Source: Prosthecobacter gellanilyticus (GTDB lineage: Bacteria > Verrucomicrobiota > Verrucomicrobiia > Verrucomicrobiales > Verrucomicrobiaceae). From it: a stretch of DNA of 64,000 nt. How positions within the stretch are numbered: position 1 is the stretch's first letter; each line of letters begins with the position of its first letter. Below the pieces are notes generated by a model. It searched no databases and was not told the DNA's origin. It saw only the letters and a list, made by a program, of their open reading frames with translations. The stretch is taken from positions 62,001-126,000 of the forward strand of contig NZ_BKAG01000001.1 in NCBI RefSeq assembly GCF_007992435.1. The letters run 5' to 3'. Position numbers and translations under genes: made by a program. Below are positions 16,287 through 25,217 of this stretch, piece after piece.

Positions 16287-17870
16287 ATGCTGTTTCTTCG
16301 ACGTCTCACCTTTCTCGCTCTTGGCTTCGCAGCCATTGGCGCACGGGGGCAGTCGTTTGAGGACACCCTCGGACTGCAGCCGGTGCACATCACCCTGGAT
16401 GAAGCCGTGCGCGGGGTCATGGAAAAGAGCTTGGACGTGCGCATCGAGTGGCTGAACTGGGCCGTGGCCGATGAGCAGACAGACGTGGCCCTCGGGAAGT
16501 TCGAGCCGTCTTACTTCCTGACCTCGAACTGGCGTGAGTCGAACCTGCCGCAGAACTCGCTCGACTACGTGCAGACGGGCGGGATCATCATTCCGCTCAC
16601 TGAGCCGCGCCTCTTCATGCAGCAGAGCCTGCTCACGCAAACCGGCATCCAGGGCAAGCTGCCGCTGGGCACAGAATACCAGATCTACGCCAGCACGGGC
16701 GTGTTTCGAAACGATCTCAACCGCCAGCGTCCTCCAGCCATCTTCTACCCCGAGTATGCCGCGGCGGTCGGCTTCAGCTTGAAGCAACCCTTGTTACGCG
16801 ATTTCGGCCCGTCCGTGAACCTCGCGGAGCTGCGCGTGAGCCGGAAAAACGCCGTGATTGCCGATGCGAAGTGGGAGCTGCAGTTCCAGCGCTCGCTGGG
16901 GCAGGTCATCGTGCAGTACTTCCAGCTCATCTTCGCCGTGGAGAATGTGGAGGTGAAGCGCGAGGTCGCGGCCTTTGCCCGCACCCTGGTGGCGGAGAAC
17001 AAGAAGCGCCTCGAGCTCGGGCTGCTCTCCCCTGCCGATGTACAGGAGGCAGAGGTGGCCGTGGCCGTGGCACGTGAGGAGGTGATCACCGCTCTCGGGC
17101 AGGTGGTGGAGAGACAAACCACCTTGAAGACACAGATCCTCGGCACGGTGGATGAAGGCGCTGGCGTGGTGTTTCTGCCCAAAGACTCGCTGCCCATCAT
17201 CTCGCCCCAGCTGGACCGTGCAAAGCATCTGCAGAGTGCTCTTCAGCGCCGGCCGGATCATCGCGGCGCTTTGGAGGAGGCGGAGAAGCAGGCCATCGTG
17301 GTCAAATACATGCGCAACCAGCTCCTGCCGCGCCTGGACCTGCAGGCCACTTTGACCGCGAACGGACTCAGCGGCAGCTATGGCAGCGCCTTTGAGCGGG
17401 CTTTCGAGCGCCAGGGCTATGACACGCAGGTCGGGTTCCAGTTCAGCATCCCGCTGGGGAACCGCACGGCGAAGGCGAACCGCAACGCCGCCGAGCACCG
17501 CCAGCAGCAGGCCATCCTGAACATCGCCCGAAGTGAGCTGACCATCTCCACGGAGCTGGACACCGTGCTGGCCCAGGTGCGCACGGCCCGCGCCAAGATG
17601 GAGTCCACCCGCGAGAGCGAGCGGCTCGCAGGTCAGCTTCTGGAGACGGAGCAAAAGCGGCTGGAGCAGGGCCTGGCACGCACCTTTGACGTCCTCCGTG
17701 CCCGCGCTGCCCTGGCCGAGGCCCGCACCCGGCGCCTGGCCGCTCACGCGGACTACAATCAGGCCGCCACCAACCTGCATCTGGTGGCAGGCACCCTGCT
17801 GGAGCGTCATGGCATCCGGATCGACCGCGGCAGTTCCCAGCCCAAGGCCGTCCGGACATCCACCAAATAG
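16287..17870 (+). CDS. TolC-family outer-membrane efflux protein
   Basis: Outer-membrane channel protein of 527 residues with signal peptide MLFLRRLTFLALGFAAIGARG. The body has the two-fold OEP pattern: long amphipathic helices such as the one from NRNAAEHRQQQAILNIARSE and the RLEQGLARTFDVLRARAALAEAR stretch near 455, the usual RYxxGxxxxxxVLxAQ-like repeat. The first half has the matching RLELGLLSPADVQEAEVAVA. It would form the outer-membrane exit duct of a tripartite export system, but no membrane-fusion or inner-membrane partner is adjacent; glycosyltransferase genes follow. Confidence 0.85.
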   Translation: MLFLRRLTFLALGFAAIGARGQSFEDTLGLQPVHITLDEAVRGVMEKSLDVRIEWLNWAVADEQTDVALGKFEPSYFLTSNWRESNLPQNSLDYVQTGGIIIPLTEPRLFMQQSLLTQTGIQGKLPLGTEYQIYASTGVFRNDLNRQRPPAIFYPEYAAAVGFSLKQPLLRDFGPSVNLAELRVSRKNAVIADAKWELQFQRSLGQVIVQYFQLIFAVENVEVKREVAAFARTLVAENKKRLELGLLSPADVQEAEVAVAVAREEVITALGQVVERQTTLKTQILGTVDEGAGVVFLPKDSLPIISPQLDRAKHLQSALQRRPDHRGALEEAEKQAIVVKYMRNQLLPRLDLQATLTANGLSGSYGSAFERAFERQGYDTQVGFQFSIPLGNRTAKANRNAAEHRQQQAILNIARSELTISTELDTVLAQVRTARAKMESTRESERLAGQLLETEQKRLEQGLARTFDVLRARAALAEARTRRLAAHADYNQAATNLHLVAGTLLERHGIRIDRGSSQPKAVRTSTK

Positions 17871-17947
17871 CGACTCCCCTGACCCGGGATCGGGATGGAC
17901 AGCGGGCGATTTCTCCCCACCATGCGCGGCCCTTCGCCCGTCCGCTT

Positions 17948-18700
17948 TTGAAAGTCCTCGTCCTCATCCCCAGCTACAATACCGGCCGCATCCTGCCCCA
18001 GACCGTGGCAAACGTCCTGGCGCAGTGGCCGGAGGTCTGGGTGGTCATCGACGGCAGCACGGACGGCAGCACCGCCCTGCTGGACCCGCTGAAGCAAAAC
18101 CACCCTGGCCTGCGCGTGATCGTGATCGAGAAGAACGGTGGCAAAGGCGCCGCCGTGCTCCACGGCATCAAGCTCGCCGATGAAGCTGGCTACACCCATG
18201 TCCTCACCATTGATGCCGACGGCCAGCACCCGGCGGAGGACATCCCCCACTTCCTAAAACTCTCCAAAGAGCACCCCGAGGCCGCGCTCATGGGCTGCCC
18301 GGTCTTCGGACCCGAGGCACCGCAGCTCCGCGTGCAGGGTCGCAAGCTCTCCAATGGCTGGACGAATATCGAGACCCTGAACTGGGGCATCCCCGACTCG
18401 CTTTTCGGCATGCGCCTCTATCCCATCCCGGCCCTGATCAAAGCCTTCCGCGGCACCCTCTGGGCGCGGCGCTTTGACTACGATACCGAGATCGCCGTGC
18501 GTCTGGCCTGGCAGGGCGTGCCCATGAAAGCCGTGCCCACGAAGGTGCGCTACCTCACCGCCGAGGAAGGCGGCGTGTCCCAGTTCCGCTACTTCCGGGA
18601 CAACACCCTCCTCACCTGGATGCACGCGCGCTTGCTGATTGGCTTCTTCTGGCGCCTACCGTATCTTTTGCTGCGCGGCCGCAATCCGCTCAAGTCATGA
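17948..18700 (+). CDS. Glycosyltransferase family 2 protein
   Basis: GT-A fold transferase of 250 residues, polyprenyl-phosphate mannose/glucose synthase-like. Visible motifs: VLIPSYNTGRIL at the N terminus, DGSTDGST near 34 and DADGQHPAED near 88 (the DxD metal and nucleotide-sugar site). The start is a TTG at 17948; no ATG or GTG precedes the conserved first strand, so TTG initiation is likely. Its stop overlaps the next gene by four bases (ATGA), implying translational coupling to the methyltransferase. Confidence 0.87.
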   Translation: MKVLVLIPSYNTGRILPQTVANVLAQWPEVWVVIDGSTDGSTALLDPLKQNHPGLRVIVIEKNGGKGAAVLHGIKLADEAGYTHVLTIDADGQHPAEDIPHFLKLSKEHPEAALMGCPVFGPEAPQLRVQGRKLSNGWTNIETLNWGIPDSLFGMRLYPIPALIKAFRGTLWARRFDYDTEIAVRLAWQGVPMKAVPTKVRYLTAEEGGVSQFRYFRDNTLLTWMHARLLIGFFWRLPYLLLRGRNPLKS

Positions 18701-19368
18701 CACCCGCTCCCGTCGTCGCCAGCTCCCAGGCCCTGGAAGACATCGCCTCCCTGTGTGATGCACGCTGGGACCATTTCTACACCAAGGCAAAGCTCGGCAG
18801 CGATCCCGTCTACTCCGCTGTGGTGCGCGAGGTGCATGCCACTCTGCTGCCCGTGCTGGACATCGGCTGCGGCATCGGCCTGCTGGCGCATTACCTGCGC
18901 GCCTGCGGCCTCAGCAGCCCTGTCACCGGCTTCGACTACGACCCGCGCAAGATCCACTCCGCCCGCCAGATGGCCACGAAGGCCGGCCATGGCGACATGT
19001 CCTTTGCCTCCGGCGATGCGCGCACCGGCCTGCCCGAATTCAGCGGCCACGTGGTCATCCTGGACATCCTCCAGTTCTTCACTGAGGCCGAGCAAGACGC
19101 GCTGCTCACCATCGCCGCCAGCCGTGTGGCCCCTGGCGGCAAGCTCATCATCCGCTCGGGCCTGCGCGATGAATCCTGGCGCTTCCGCGTGACCGTGCTC
19201 GGAGACTACCTCGCCAAAGTCACCTTCTGGATGAAAGCCGCGCCCACCCGCTATCCCGAGGCCGACCAGTTCCGCCGCGTGCTCAATGCCGCCGGCCTGA
19301 ACGTGCGCCTCGAGCCCATGTGGGGCGGCACTCCGTTTAACAACTACCTGATCGTCGGAGAGAGGTGA
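18697..19368 (+). CDS. Class I SAM-dependent methyltransferase
   Basis: Rossmann-fold methyltransferase of 223 residues. SAM motif I is VLDIGCGIGLLAHYL near 49-63, the acidic end of strand 2 is in TGFDYDPRKI, and motif IV resembles VVILDILQFF near 120. It overlaps the GT2 gene by four bases, so the two probably act together on a lipid or glycan product. The acceptor is unknown. Confidence 0.87.
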   Translation: MTPAPVVASSQALEDIASLCDARWDHFYTKAKLGSDPVYSAVVREVHATLLPVLDIGCGIGLLAHYLRACGLSSPVTGFDYDPRKIHSARQMATKAGHGDMSFASGDARTGLPEFSGHVVILDILQFFTEAEQDALLTIAASRVAPGGKLIIRSGLRDESWRFRVTVLGDYLAKVTFWMKAAPTRYPEADQFRRVLNAAGLNVRLEPMWGGTPFNNYLIVGER

Positions 19369-19400
19369 GGCATGCGCCAGATCCCAACGCGGGATCCGCT

Positions 19401-19471
19401 GGCAGACGAATGGGGACAAACGAATGACAACCAGTCAGGGCCAACTATTCGCCTGTCCCCATTCGTCTGCC
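19401..19471. repeat. Inverted repeat between convergent genes
   Basis: An 18-base arm (GGCAGACGAATGGGGACA) at 19401-19418 returns as its exact reverse complement at 19454-19471. A related fragment with ATTCGTCTGCC and TATTCGCCTG lies at about 31198-31227. The pair sits between the methyltransferase and the convergent lipoprotein gene and may serve both as terminator. Confidence 0.75.
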
Positions 19472-19491
19472 AATAAATCTTTACGAGGAGC

Positions 19492-19872
19492 TCACTTCAC
19501 AGAGACCCTCGGCCCCACCAGCGCCGCGCGCTCATTCAGCGTGGCAAAGATGTGCTTGGCCTTCGTCGGACCATTGAACATCGTGCCTTCATGCTGCACC
19601 TCGAAACCGTAAGCATTTAGCCGCGGCACAGCCACCGCGGTAGCCGTGTAAGTCTGCGTGTCCGTCATCGCACGATCATACCCCGAGGCCACCAGCTTGC
19701 TGCCCGGAAGCATGCGGTCATTGACGATGTTCGAGCGAATCACCGTGTCTACCAGTGTGCCCGCCTGGTCCTCGGTCATCTGATACGCATAACCATCACG
19801 AATCGTGGAGTGAGTGCCGGAGCAGGAGCAAAGCAACAGACTGGCGAGAGCGAGGAGCGGGAGTGACTTCAT
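19492..19872 (-). CDS. Small lipoprotein of unknown function
   Basis: Lipoprotein of 126 residues; the start at 19872 yields a signal (MKSLPLLALASLLLCSC) with lipobox at LLCS/C. The mature part has repeated short beta-like segments (YAYQMTEDQAGTLVDTVIRSN, given here only for its location near residue 27) and a YTATAVAVPRLNAYGFEVQH stretch. No family recognised. It is 112 bases downstream of dnaE on the same strand but separated from it by an AT-richer gap. Confidence 0.6.
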   Translation of the reverse strand: MKSLPLLALASLLLCSCSGTHSTIRDGYAYQMTEDQAGTLVDTVIRSNIVNDRMLPGSKLVASGYDRAMTDTQTYTATAVAVPRLNAYGFEVQHEGTMFNGPTKAKHIFATLNERAALVGPRVSVK

Positions 19873-19984
19873 CATGAGAGAAGACACAAGAACAAGATCA
19901 CTCACTCATCGCAAGCGCGGAATGAGAGCACTCCGCAAAACAACTCACGCCCCCAAATCAAAAATCATAAATGGCTCCACCCGC

Positions 19985-22900
19985 TCACATCCAGATCATC
20001 AGCTTCTGCACCAGATCCTTCGTCTGCGTGACCCGGTACTGCTCGCCCACTTCCATTCGCACTCGGCTCCCACCATTGTAGGCAAACTCAAAGATCACCG
20101 GCAGCTCACCCGGATGCTGCACCAGCACCTCATGAATGCGCTCAAGATCGATCTCGCTATGCCGGCGTGAGTCAAGCCGCAGTAGCAGCGGCTTCGGGGG
20201 TGCGGGAGGCACCACAGGCTTTTCAATCACCTCCGTCGCGGCATTCGGATTGCGCGCCTTCTTCGGCTGCAGCTCCTTGGCATCACTCATCGTCACGCGG
20301 TTGCCCTCGCTGCGCTGATCCTTCATGCAGCGGCAGCGCAGACCCAGCACTTTGCCAGGCTGGAGGAACTCTTTAAACTTCTCGTACTCCTCGCTCCAGG
20401 CCATCATCTCGATCTGGCCGGTGAAGTCTTCAAAGGTGAAGGTGGCGAAGGGTCGATTGTCCTTCTTCGAATACTTCACCGCGCAGGTGTTGATGATGCC
20501 GACGAGGTAAATCGTCTGCGGCTTCTGCGAGGTGTCCACCTCATGGATGGCCATGATCTTGGTGATCTTCGATGAATCAAAGTGTCCGCGGAAGGAATCA
20601 AGCGGATGACCGCTGACATAGAAGCCGAGCAGCTCCTTTTCATTATCCAAAGTCTCCGTGGCCGTCCACGGGGTCACGGCCACTTCCTGGGCCTTGGCAC
20701 TGCGGCGCTTCGGCGCCATCTCGAAGGTATCAAAGAGCCCGCCCTGCCCTGACTTGAGGTCCTTCTGCATCGAGGCAGCGCTGGAGAGCGCCTGGTCGAT
20801 CCGCGAAAACATAGTGGCGCGGTCTTCCTTCGTGAAATCGAAGGCGCCGGCCTTCACCAGAGACTCCAGGGTCTTCTTGTTCACGGACTTGGTGTCGATG
20901 CGTGAGCAGAAGTCTTCGAGGCTTTTGAACTCGCCGTTCTTACGCTCCTCAATGGCGGAGGCCATGGCGCCCTCACCCACGTTCTTAATAGCCGCGAGAC
21001 CATAGCGGATGGCATTCGGCACGCCCTCAGGCGTCTCGGCGTCCTTGGTGCGCTCCGGAGCGAAGACGAGCAAACTCTTGTTCACGTCCGGCGGCAGGAT
21101 GGTGATGCCCATGCGCTGACATTCGCTGACAAAGTTGGCGATCTTCTCCGTGTTGCTGACTTCCAGACTGAGCACGCCGGTCATGAACTCGACCGGGAAA
21201 TTCGCCTTCAGATAAGCTGTCCGATAAGTGACAATCCCGTACGCGGCGGAGTGGGACTTGTTGAAGCCGTATTGAGCGAACTTCTCCAGCAAGTCGAAGA
21301 TTTCGTTAGCCTGTTTGGGTGGAATTTCGTTGGTCTTCTCACAACCTGCCACGAACACGAGACGCTGCTTCGCCATCTCCTGCATGTCCTTCTTACCCAT
21401 CGCTCGGCGGAGCAAGTCAGCCTGACCCAGGCTGAATCCGGCGAGCAAGTTCGCCGCCTGCTGCACCTGCTCCTGATAGACCAAGATGCCGTACGTTTCC
21501 TTCGCGATCCTTTCCAGCAAAGGGTGCGGATACTCGACCTTCTCCAGACCCTTTTTACGCGCGATGAAGTCCGGGATGAACTGCATGGGCCCTGGTCGAT
21601 ACAGGGCCAGAATAGCGATAATCTCTTCGATCTTGTCCGGCCCGAGCTGCTTGCAGGTATTGACCATGCCACCAGACTCCATCTGGAAGACAGCGGTGGT
21701 CTCGCCGCGCTGGATCATCTCAAAGGTCTTCACGTCATCCAGCGGTGCCTCGGATGATCTGAAACCATAGATGCGCTTCTGAATCCAATGCTCGGCTTCG
21801 TGAATGACGGTGAGCGTCTTCAGCCCCAGGAAGTCCATCTTCAGCATGCCCAGCTCAGTGAGCGGCTTCATGGCAAACTGGGTGACGATTTCCTCTTCCT
21901 TGCCTCGCGTGAGGGCAATGAAAGTGGAGAGCGGCTTGTCACCAATAACGATGCCGGCCGCGTGAATGCCAGTGCCGCGTGTGCAGCCTTCCAGGAAGGT
22001 GGCGTGCCGCCAGAGCTCCTGGGTTTGGCTGTCTTCGTCGATGAGCTTTTTGAGCTCGGGATTCTTTTCGACCGCGCCTTTGAGATCGATGTTCAGCTCG
22101 TCCGGGATCATCTTCGAAAGACGATCCGCGTCATTGTAACCCCAGCCCAGCACGCGGCCCACGTCACGGATCACGCTCTTCGCGCCCATGGTGCCGAAGG
22201 TGATGATATGGCTCACGCTGAGCTCACCGTATTTTTGCCTAACATACTCAATGACCTCAGGCCGGCGCGTCTGGCAGAAGTCGATGTCGATATCGGGCGG
22301 GCTGACACGCTCAGGATTCAGGAATCGCTCAAACACCAGCTCGAAGCGCAGCGGGTCGATGTCCGTGATCTCCAGCACAAAGGCGACGAGCGAGCCCGCC
22401 GCCGAACCACGGCCTGGACCGACAGGGATGCCATGCTCCTTGGCCCAGTTGATGAAGTCCCAGACGATGAGGAAGTAGCTGGTGAAGTTTTTTTCGTTCA
22501 GCAGCGCCAGCTCATAGTCCATGCGCTTGCGCAGGTTTTCATCATTGAGCGCACGATCACGACCATAGCGCTTGATCAGACCTTCTTCACATAGATGGCG
22601 CAGATAGCCGGCGCGGTCGCTGCCATCCTCAGGATTGTACAGCGGGTAGCGGTCAATGCTCGTCGCATCGAGCCGGATGTTCAGATTGCATTTGTCCGCG
22701 ATCTCCAGCGTGGCATCACAGGCCTCCGGAAGTTCGGAGAAGAGCGCGCGCATCTCCTCGGCTGTTTTGAAATACACCTCGGGTGAGTACGTGACGCGGT
22801 TCTGGTCATGCACGCTCGCACCCGTGCCGATGCAGATGAGCAGATCATGGCTTTCATGATCCTCTCGGTTCATGAAGTGCACATCATTCGTGGCCACCGT

Positions 22901-23557
22901 TTTGAGCCCGTAGCTCTTGCCCCATTGGAGCAATTGCTTCGTCACCGTCCGCTGCTGCTCCATGCCGTGATTTTGCAGCTCGAGATAGAAATTCTCCGTC
23001 CCAAAGATGTCCACGAACTCACGCAGGCTCCGCTCCGCCTCATCAGGCCGCTCGGTGAGGAGAAGCTGGTTGATCTCCCCATTCATGTCCCCGCTCAGGC
23101 AGATCAGCCCCTTGCTGTACTGACGCAGCAGATCCTTGTCCATGCGCGGGTGATCCCACTGGCCGAAGAGATGCGCCTCCGTGACGATCTTGGAGAGGTT
23201 CTCATAACCCTCGTTGTTCGCCGCCAGAAGGGTGAGATGCGACGAGCGCTTGCGGCCCGTGATGTCCTTCATCTCCCGCATGGATCCCGGCGCCAGATAC
23301 ACCTCGCAGCCCAGGATCGGCTTCACGATCTTCTCCAGCTGCTCCGGCGTCGCCACCTCATCCTTCTTCAGCTTCGGCTTCGTCTTCAGCGCCGACATGT
23401 AGAAGTCGATCGCCGCATAAAGGTTCCCATGGTCCGTGATCGCCACCGCAGGCATTTTGAGCTTCTGCGCCCGCTTCACGAGATCATCCACCCGGCACGC
23501 TCCATCAAGAAGCGAGTAATCGGAATGGACGTGAAGATGAACGAATGAGTCTGCCAT
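19985..23557 (-). CDS. dnaE: DNA polymerase III subunit alpha
   Basis: Replicative polymerase catalytic subunit, 1190 residues, full length for DnaE. The N-terminal PHP domain starts HLHVHSDYSLLDGACRV at residue 7. The palm carries GPGRGSAAGSLVAF near 377 and the catalytic Asp triad region PDIDIDFCQ near 414. The tandem helix-hairpin-helix part follows, and an OB fold (IYLVGIINTCAVKYSKKD near 1005) precedes the C-terminal domain. No intein is visible. It is transcribed leftward as a single gene. Confidence 0.97.
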   Translation of the reverse strand: MADSFVHLHVHSDYSLLDGACRVDDLVKRAQKLKMPAVAITDHGNLYAAIDFYMSALKTKPKLKKDEVATPEQLEKIVKPILGCEVYLAPGSMREMKDITGRKRSSHLTLLAANNEGYENLSKIVTEAHLFGQWDHPRMDKDLLRQYSKGLICLSGDMNGEINQLLLTERPDEAERSLREFVDIFGTENFYLELQNHGMEQQRTVTKQLLQWGKSYGLKTVATNDVHFMNREDHESHDLLICIGTGASVHDQNRVTYSPEVYFKTAEEMRALFSELPEACDATLEIADKCNLNIRLDATSIDRYPLYNPEDGSDRAGYLRHLCEEGLIKRYGRDRALNDENLRKRMDYELALLNEKNFTSYFLIVWDFINWAKEHGIPVGPGRGSAAGSLVAFVLEITDIDPLRFELVFERFLNPERVSPPDIDIDFCQTRRPEVIEYVRQKYGELSVSHIITFGTMGAKSVIRDVGRVLGWGYNDADRLSKMIPDELNIDLKGAVEKNPELKKLIDEDSQTQELWRHATFLEGCTRGTGIHAAGIVIGDKPLSTFIALTRGKEEEIVTQFAMKPLTELGMLKMDFLGLKTLTVIHEAEHWIQKRIYGFRSSEAPLDDVKTFEMIQRGETTAVFQMESGGMVNTCKQLGPDKIEEIIAILALYRPGPMQFIPDFIARKKGLEKVEYPHPLLERIAKETYGILVYQEQVQQAANLLAGFSLGQADLLRRAMGKKDMQEMAKQRLVFVAGCEKTNEIPPKQANEIFDLLEKFAQYGFNKSHSAAYGIVTYRTAYLKANFPVEFMTGVLSLEVSNTEKIANFVSECQRMGITILPPDVNKSLLVFAPERTKDAETPEGVPNAIRYGLAAIKNVGEGAMASAIEERKNGEFKSLEDFCSRIDTKSVNKKTLESLVKAGAFDFTKEDRATMFSRIDQALSSAASMQKDLKSGQGGLFDTFEMAPKRRSAKAQEVAVTPWTATETLDNEKELLGFYVSGHPLDSFRGHFDSSKITKIMAIHEVDTSQKPQTIYLVGIINTCAVKYSKKDNRPFATFTFEDFTGQIEMMAWSEEYEKFKEFLQPGKVLGLRCRCMKDQRSEGNRVTMSDAKELQPKKARNPNAATEVIEKPVVPPAPPKPLLLRLDSRRHSEIDLERIHEVLVQHPGELPVIFEFAYNGGSRVRMEVGEQYRVTQTKDLVQKLMIWM

Positions 23558-23735
23558 GTGCCTGGATGTTGGGCGGTTCAGTTTAGGCAGCCAAAGGTCC
23601 GCATCAAGACAGCGTCGTCCCTCCCCTCACTAAAAACTCCACACCCCCTCTGCCTCCAACAAAAATCCAGCCTGGATCCACCTTGATCAACCTGGACCGC
23701 CCCCGAGTTCCCGAAGACTGCCCTCTCGGACGTAC

Positions 23736-23755
23736 AACCCCATTCCAATGGGGTT
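23736..23755. repeat. CCCCATT-CC-AATGGGG palindrome, copy 1
   Basis: A short palindrome with 9-bp arms AACCCCATT and AATGGGGTT around CC. Near-identical copies are at 26813-26834, 32129-32148 and 32168-32189, always between genes. Confidence 0.85.
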
Positions 23756-23885
23756 TGCCCCGATCAACGCAAGAGCCCCGCACCCTCCCACCACCCACGA
23801 ACAGGTCGGATCCAGTCGGATCAGCTCGAATCGCCTCACGCGAAGCGCGCCAGCAAAGTAGCCATCTCGCTCCCGCGAGATGAGC

Positions 23886-24104
23886 CTACGACTCCGCCAC
23901 CACCACCCGCACCTCTTGTTCCATGAGGTCGGATCCAGTCGGATTGACCCAGATCGGCCTACCGTCTGAAACCACCGTAAACAGCCCCCAGTCCGGCTCC
24001 CATCCCTTTCGGGTGATTGTCTCCCCATCTCCAAATCTCCTGTGAAAAAAGCACTCATAGCCCCGCAACTTCCACCCGCCCCCGCATCCTGAAAAGTGAC
24101 CCAA
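23886..24104 (-). CDS. Possible small protein or gene remnant
   Basis: A 72-residue frame whose second half reads like genuine protein (KGWEPDWGLFTVVSDGRP and WVNPTGSDLMEQEVRV). The DNA encoding NPTGSDL is repeated, out of frame, about 115 bases further along, and more weakly once again. This suggests a decayed tandem array or a pseudogene rather than an intact gene. No family, start signal or ribosome site supports it strongly. Confidence 0.25.
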   Translation of the reverse strand: MGHFSGCGGGWKLRGYECFFHRRFGDGETITRKGWEPDWGLFTVVSDGRPIWVNPTGSDLMEQEVRVVVAES

Positions 24105-24218
24105 GCGGACCCTTTGGACACCGCGCTTCCGCCCCTTGAATCAGGAATCAGGATTCAAAGATCAAGAATTCTAGACAAACCTCCCCCGCACATCCGTCCT
24201 CCCAGGTAACACCCCCTC

Positions 24219-24731
24219 ATGCTCACCCCTCGCCAGATCGAACAGCTCTACGATGCCCACGCGGCGGGCCTGTTCCATTACATCTCCAGCATCGTCCGCT
24301 GTGAGACCCAGGCGAAGGACCTCCTCCACGATCTCTTCCTCAAGCTCCAGCACCAGGGCCTCCCCAACCTGGAGAGCGAGCGCGCCTGGCTCACCCGCTT
24401 GGCCCACCATCTCTGCATCGACTGGATGCGCCACCACGGCACCCGCCGCCAGGCCGAGGAGCGCAGCGCCTCCGAGCCCCGCCCCCTCTTCCAGCCCCAG
24501 CCCGACCCCGACGCCGCCGAATTCGCCCAGCGGGTCGAAAAAGCCCTCGCCGACCTGCCCCCGGAACAGCGCAGCGTCGCCCACCTAAAACTCTGGCAAG
24601 GCCTCACCTTTGAGGAGATCGCCACCGTCCAGGCCATCCCTCTGAACACCGCCGCCAGCCGCTACCGCTACGCGCTCGAAAAACTGCGTTCCCTGCTCCG
24701 GCCCCTTTACGACGAAATCCAGCCGCCATGA
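24219..24731 (+). CDS. ECF-type RNA polymerase sigma factor
   Basis: Sigma-70 family factor of 170 residues with only regions 2 and 4, hence ECF-like. Region 2 covers about 8-85 (LYDAHAAGLFHYISSIV, with DLLHDLFLKLQ in 2.2 and AWLTRLAHHLCIDWMRH in 2.3-2.4). Region 4 covers about 108-160 (LPPEQRSVAHLKLWQGLTFEEIA and the helix-turn-helix NTAASRYRYALEKL). It should direct polymerase to a small regulon including, typically, its own gene. Its last codons overlap the next gene (ATGA), the classic sigma/anti-sigma arrangement. Confidence 0.9.
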   Translation: MLTPRQIEQLYDAHAAGLFHYISSIVRCETQAKDLLHDLFLKLQHQGLPNLESERAWLTRLAHHLCIDWMRHHGTRRQAEERSASEPRPLFQPQPDPDAAEFAQRVEKALADLPPEQRSVAHLKLWQGLTFEEIATVQAIPLNTAASRYRYALEKLRSLLRPLYDEIQPP

Positions 24732-25051
24732 AACACGACGACCCCACCGATCTCGAATCACGGCTCAGCTCCCTCCCCCTGAGCCCCCTGCCTCCCGAAT
24801 GGAAGGCGGAGCTCCTCGTCCGCCTCTCCCAAACCACGGCCACGCCAGCATCTGTCTCCATCGCCCCCCGCATCCGCCGCACGCCACCCCGTTGGCTCGC
24901 CATCGGCTGGGGCCTCGCCTGGGCCGCCGTCATCGTCCTGCACCTCAGCACCCCTGCCACCCCGGACAGCAAGTCCCTCACCGACCCCGCCACCGCCCAG
25001 TCCCTGAAGCAGCGAACCGAGCTCCTCCAGTCCCTCCTCGCCTTCAAGTGA
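24728..25051 (+). CDS. Putative anti-sigma factor, single membrane span
   Basis: A 107-residue protein translationally coupled to the ECF sigma gene. The N-terminal 55 residues are cytoplasmic and charged; one hydrophobic segment (WLAIGWGLAWAAVIVLHL, about 57-74) is followed by a short external tail ending in a helix (KQRTELLQSLLAFK). Size, topology and position fit a membrane anti-sigma factor. The zinc-binding HxxxCxxC motif of ZAS proteins is absent, so binding would be by another mode. Confidence 0.65.
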   Translation: MKHDDPTDLESRLSSLPLSPLPPEWKAELLVRLSQTTATPASVSIAPRIRRTPPRWLAIGWGLAWAAVIVLHLSTPATPDSKSLTDPATAQSLKQRTELLQSLLAFK

Positions 25052-25217
25052 GCCCCCAAACCCTCACGGGTGGGCCCCAACCCACCCCCAAGGCTCCATC
25101 GTGCCCATTTCTCAATACTCCACCACTCCCCTCCTTCTCCGCGTCTCCCCTCTCCGAGTCTCCGCGTCTTCCTCATTCCGCCCATCGCTCACTGCCAACC
25201 GTCCACCGCTTACCCCC

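Larger units (their letters stand above)
23558..24218. other. Intergenic region with degenerate repeats
   Basis: A 661-base gap between divergent dnaE and the ECF sigma gene. It contains a palindrome at 23736-23755 (AACCCCATT/AATGGGGTT) and a direct repeat, GGTCGGATCCAGTCGGAT, at about 23814 and 23929, with a weaker third copy near 23668. A possible small minus-strand gene is listed separately. The rest shows nothing I can assign. Confidence 0.6.

Noticed and set aside
19985-23557. Possible intein in dnaE
   Set aside because: The protein length and the order of PHP, palm and OB segments match an uninterrupted DnaE.
25101-25217. N-terminal extension of the 25218 membrane protein
   Set aside because: The codons derive from a pyrimidine-rich intergenic repeat and would place 39 Ser/Pro-rich residues before the membrane anchor.
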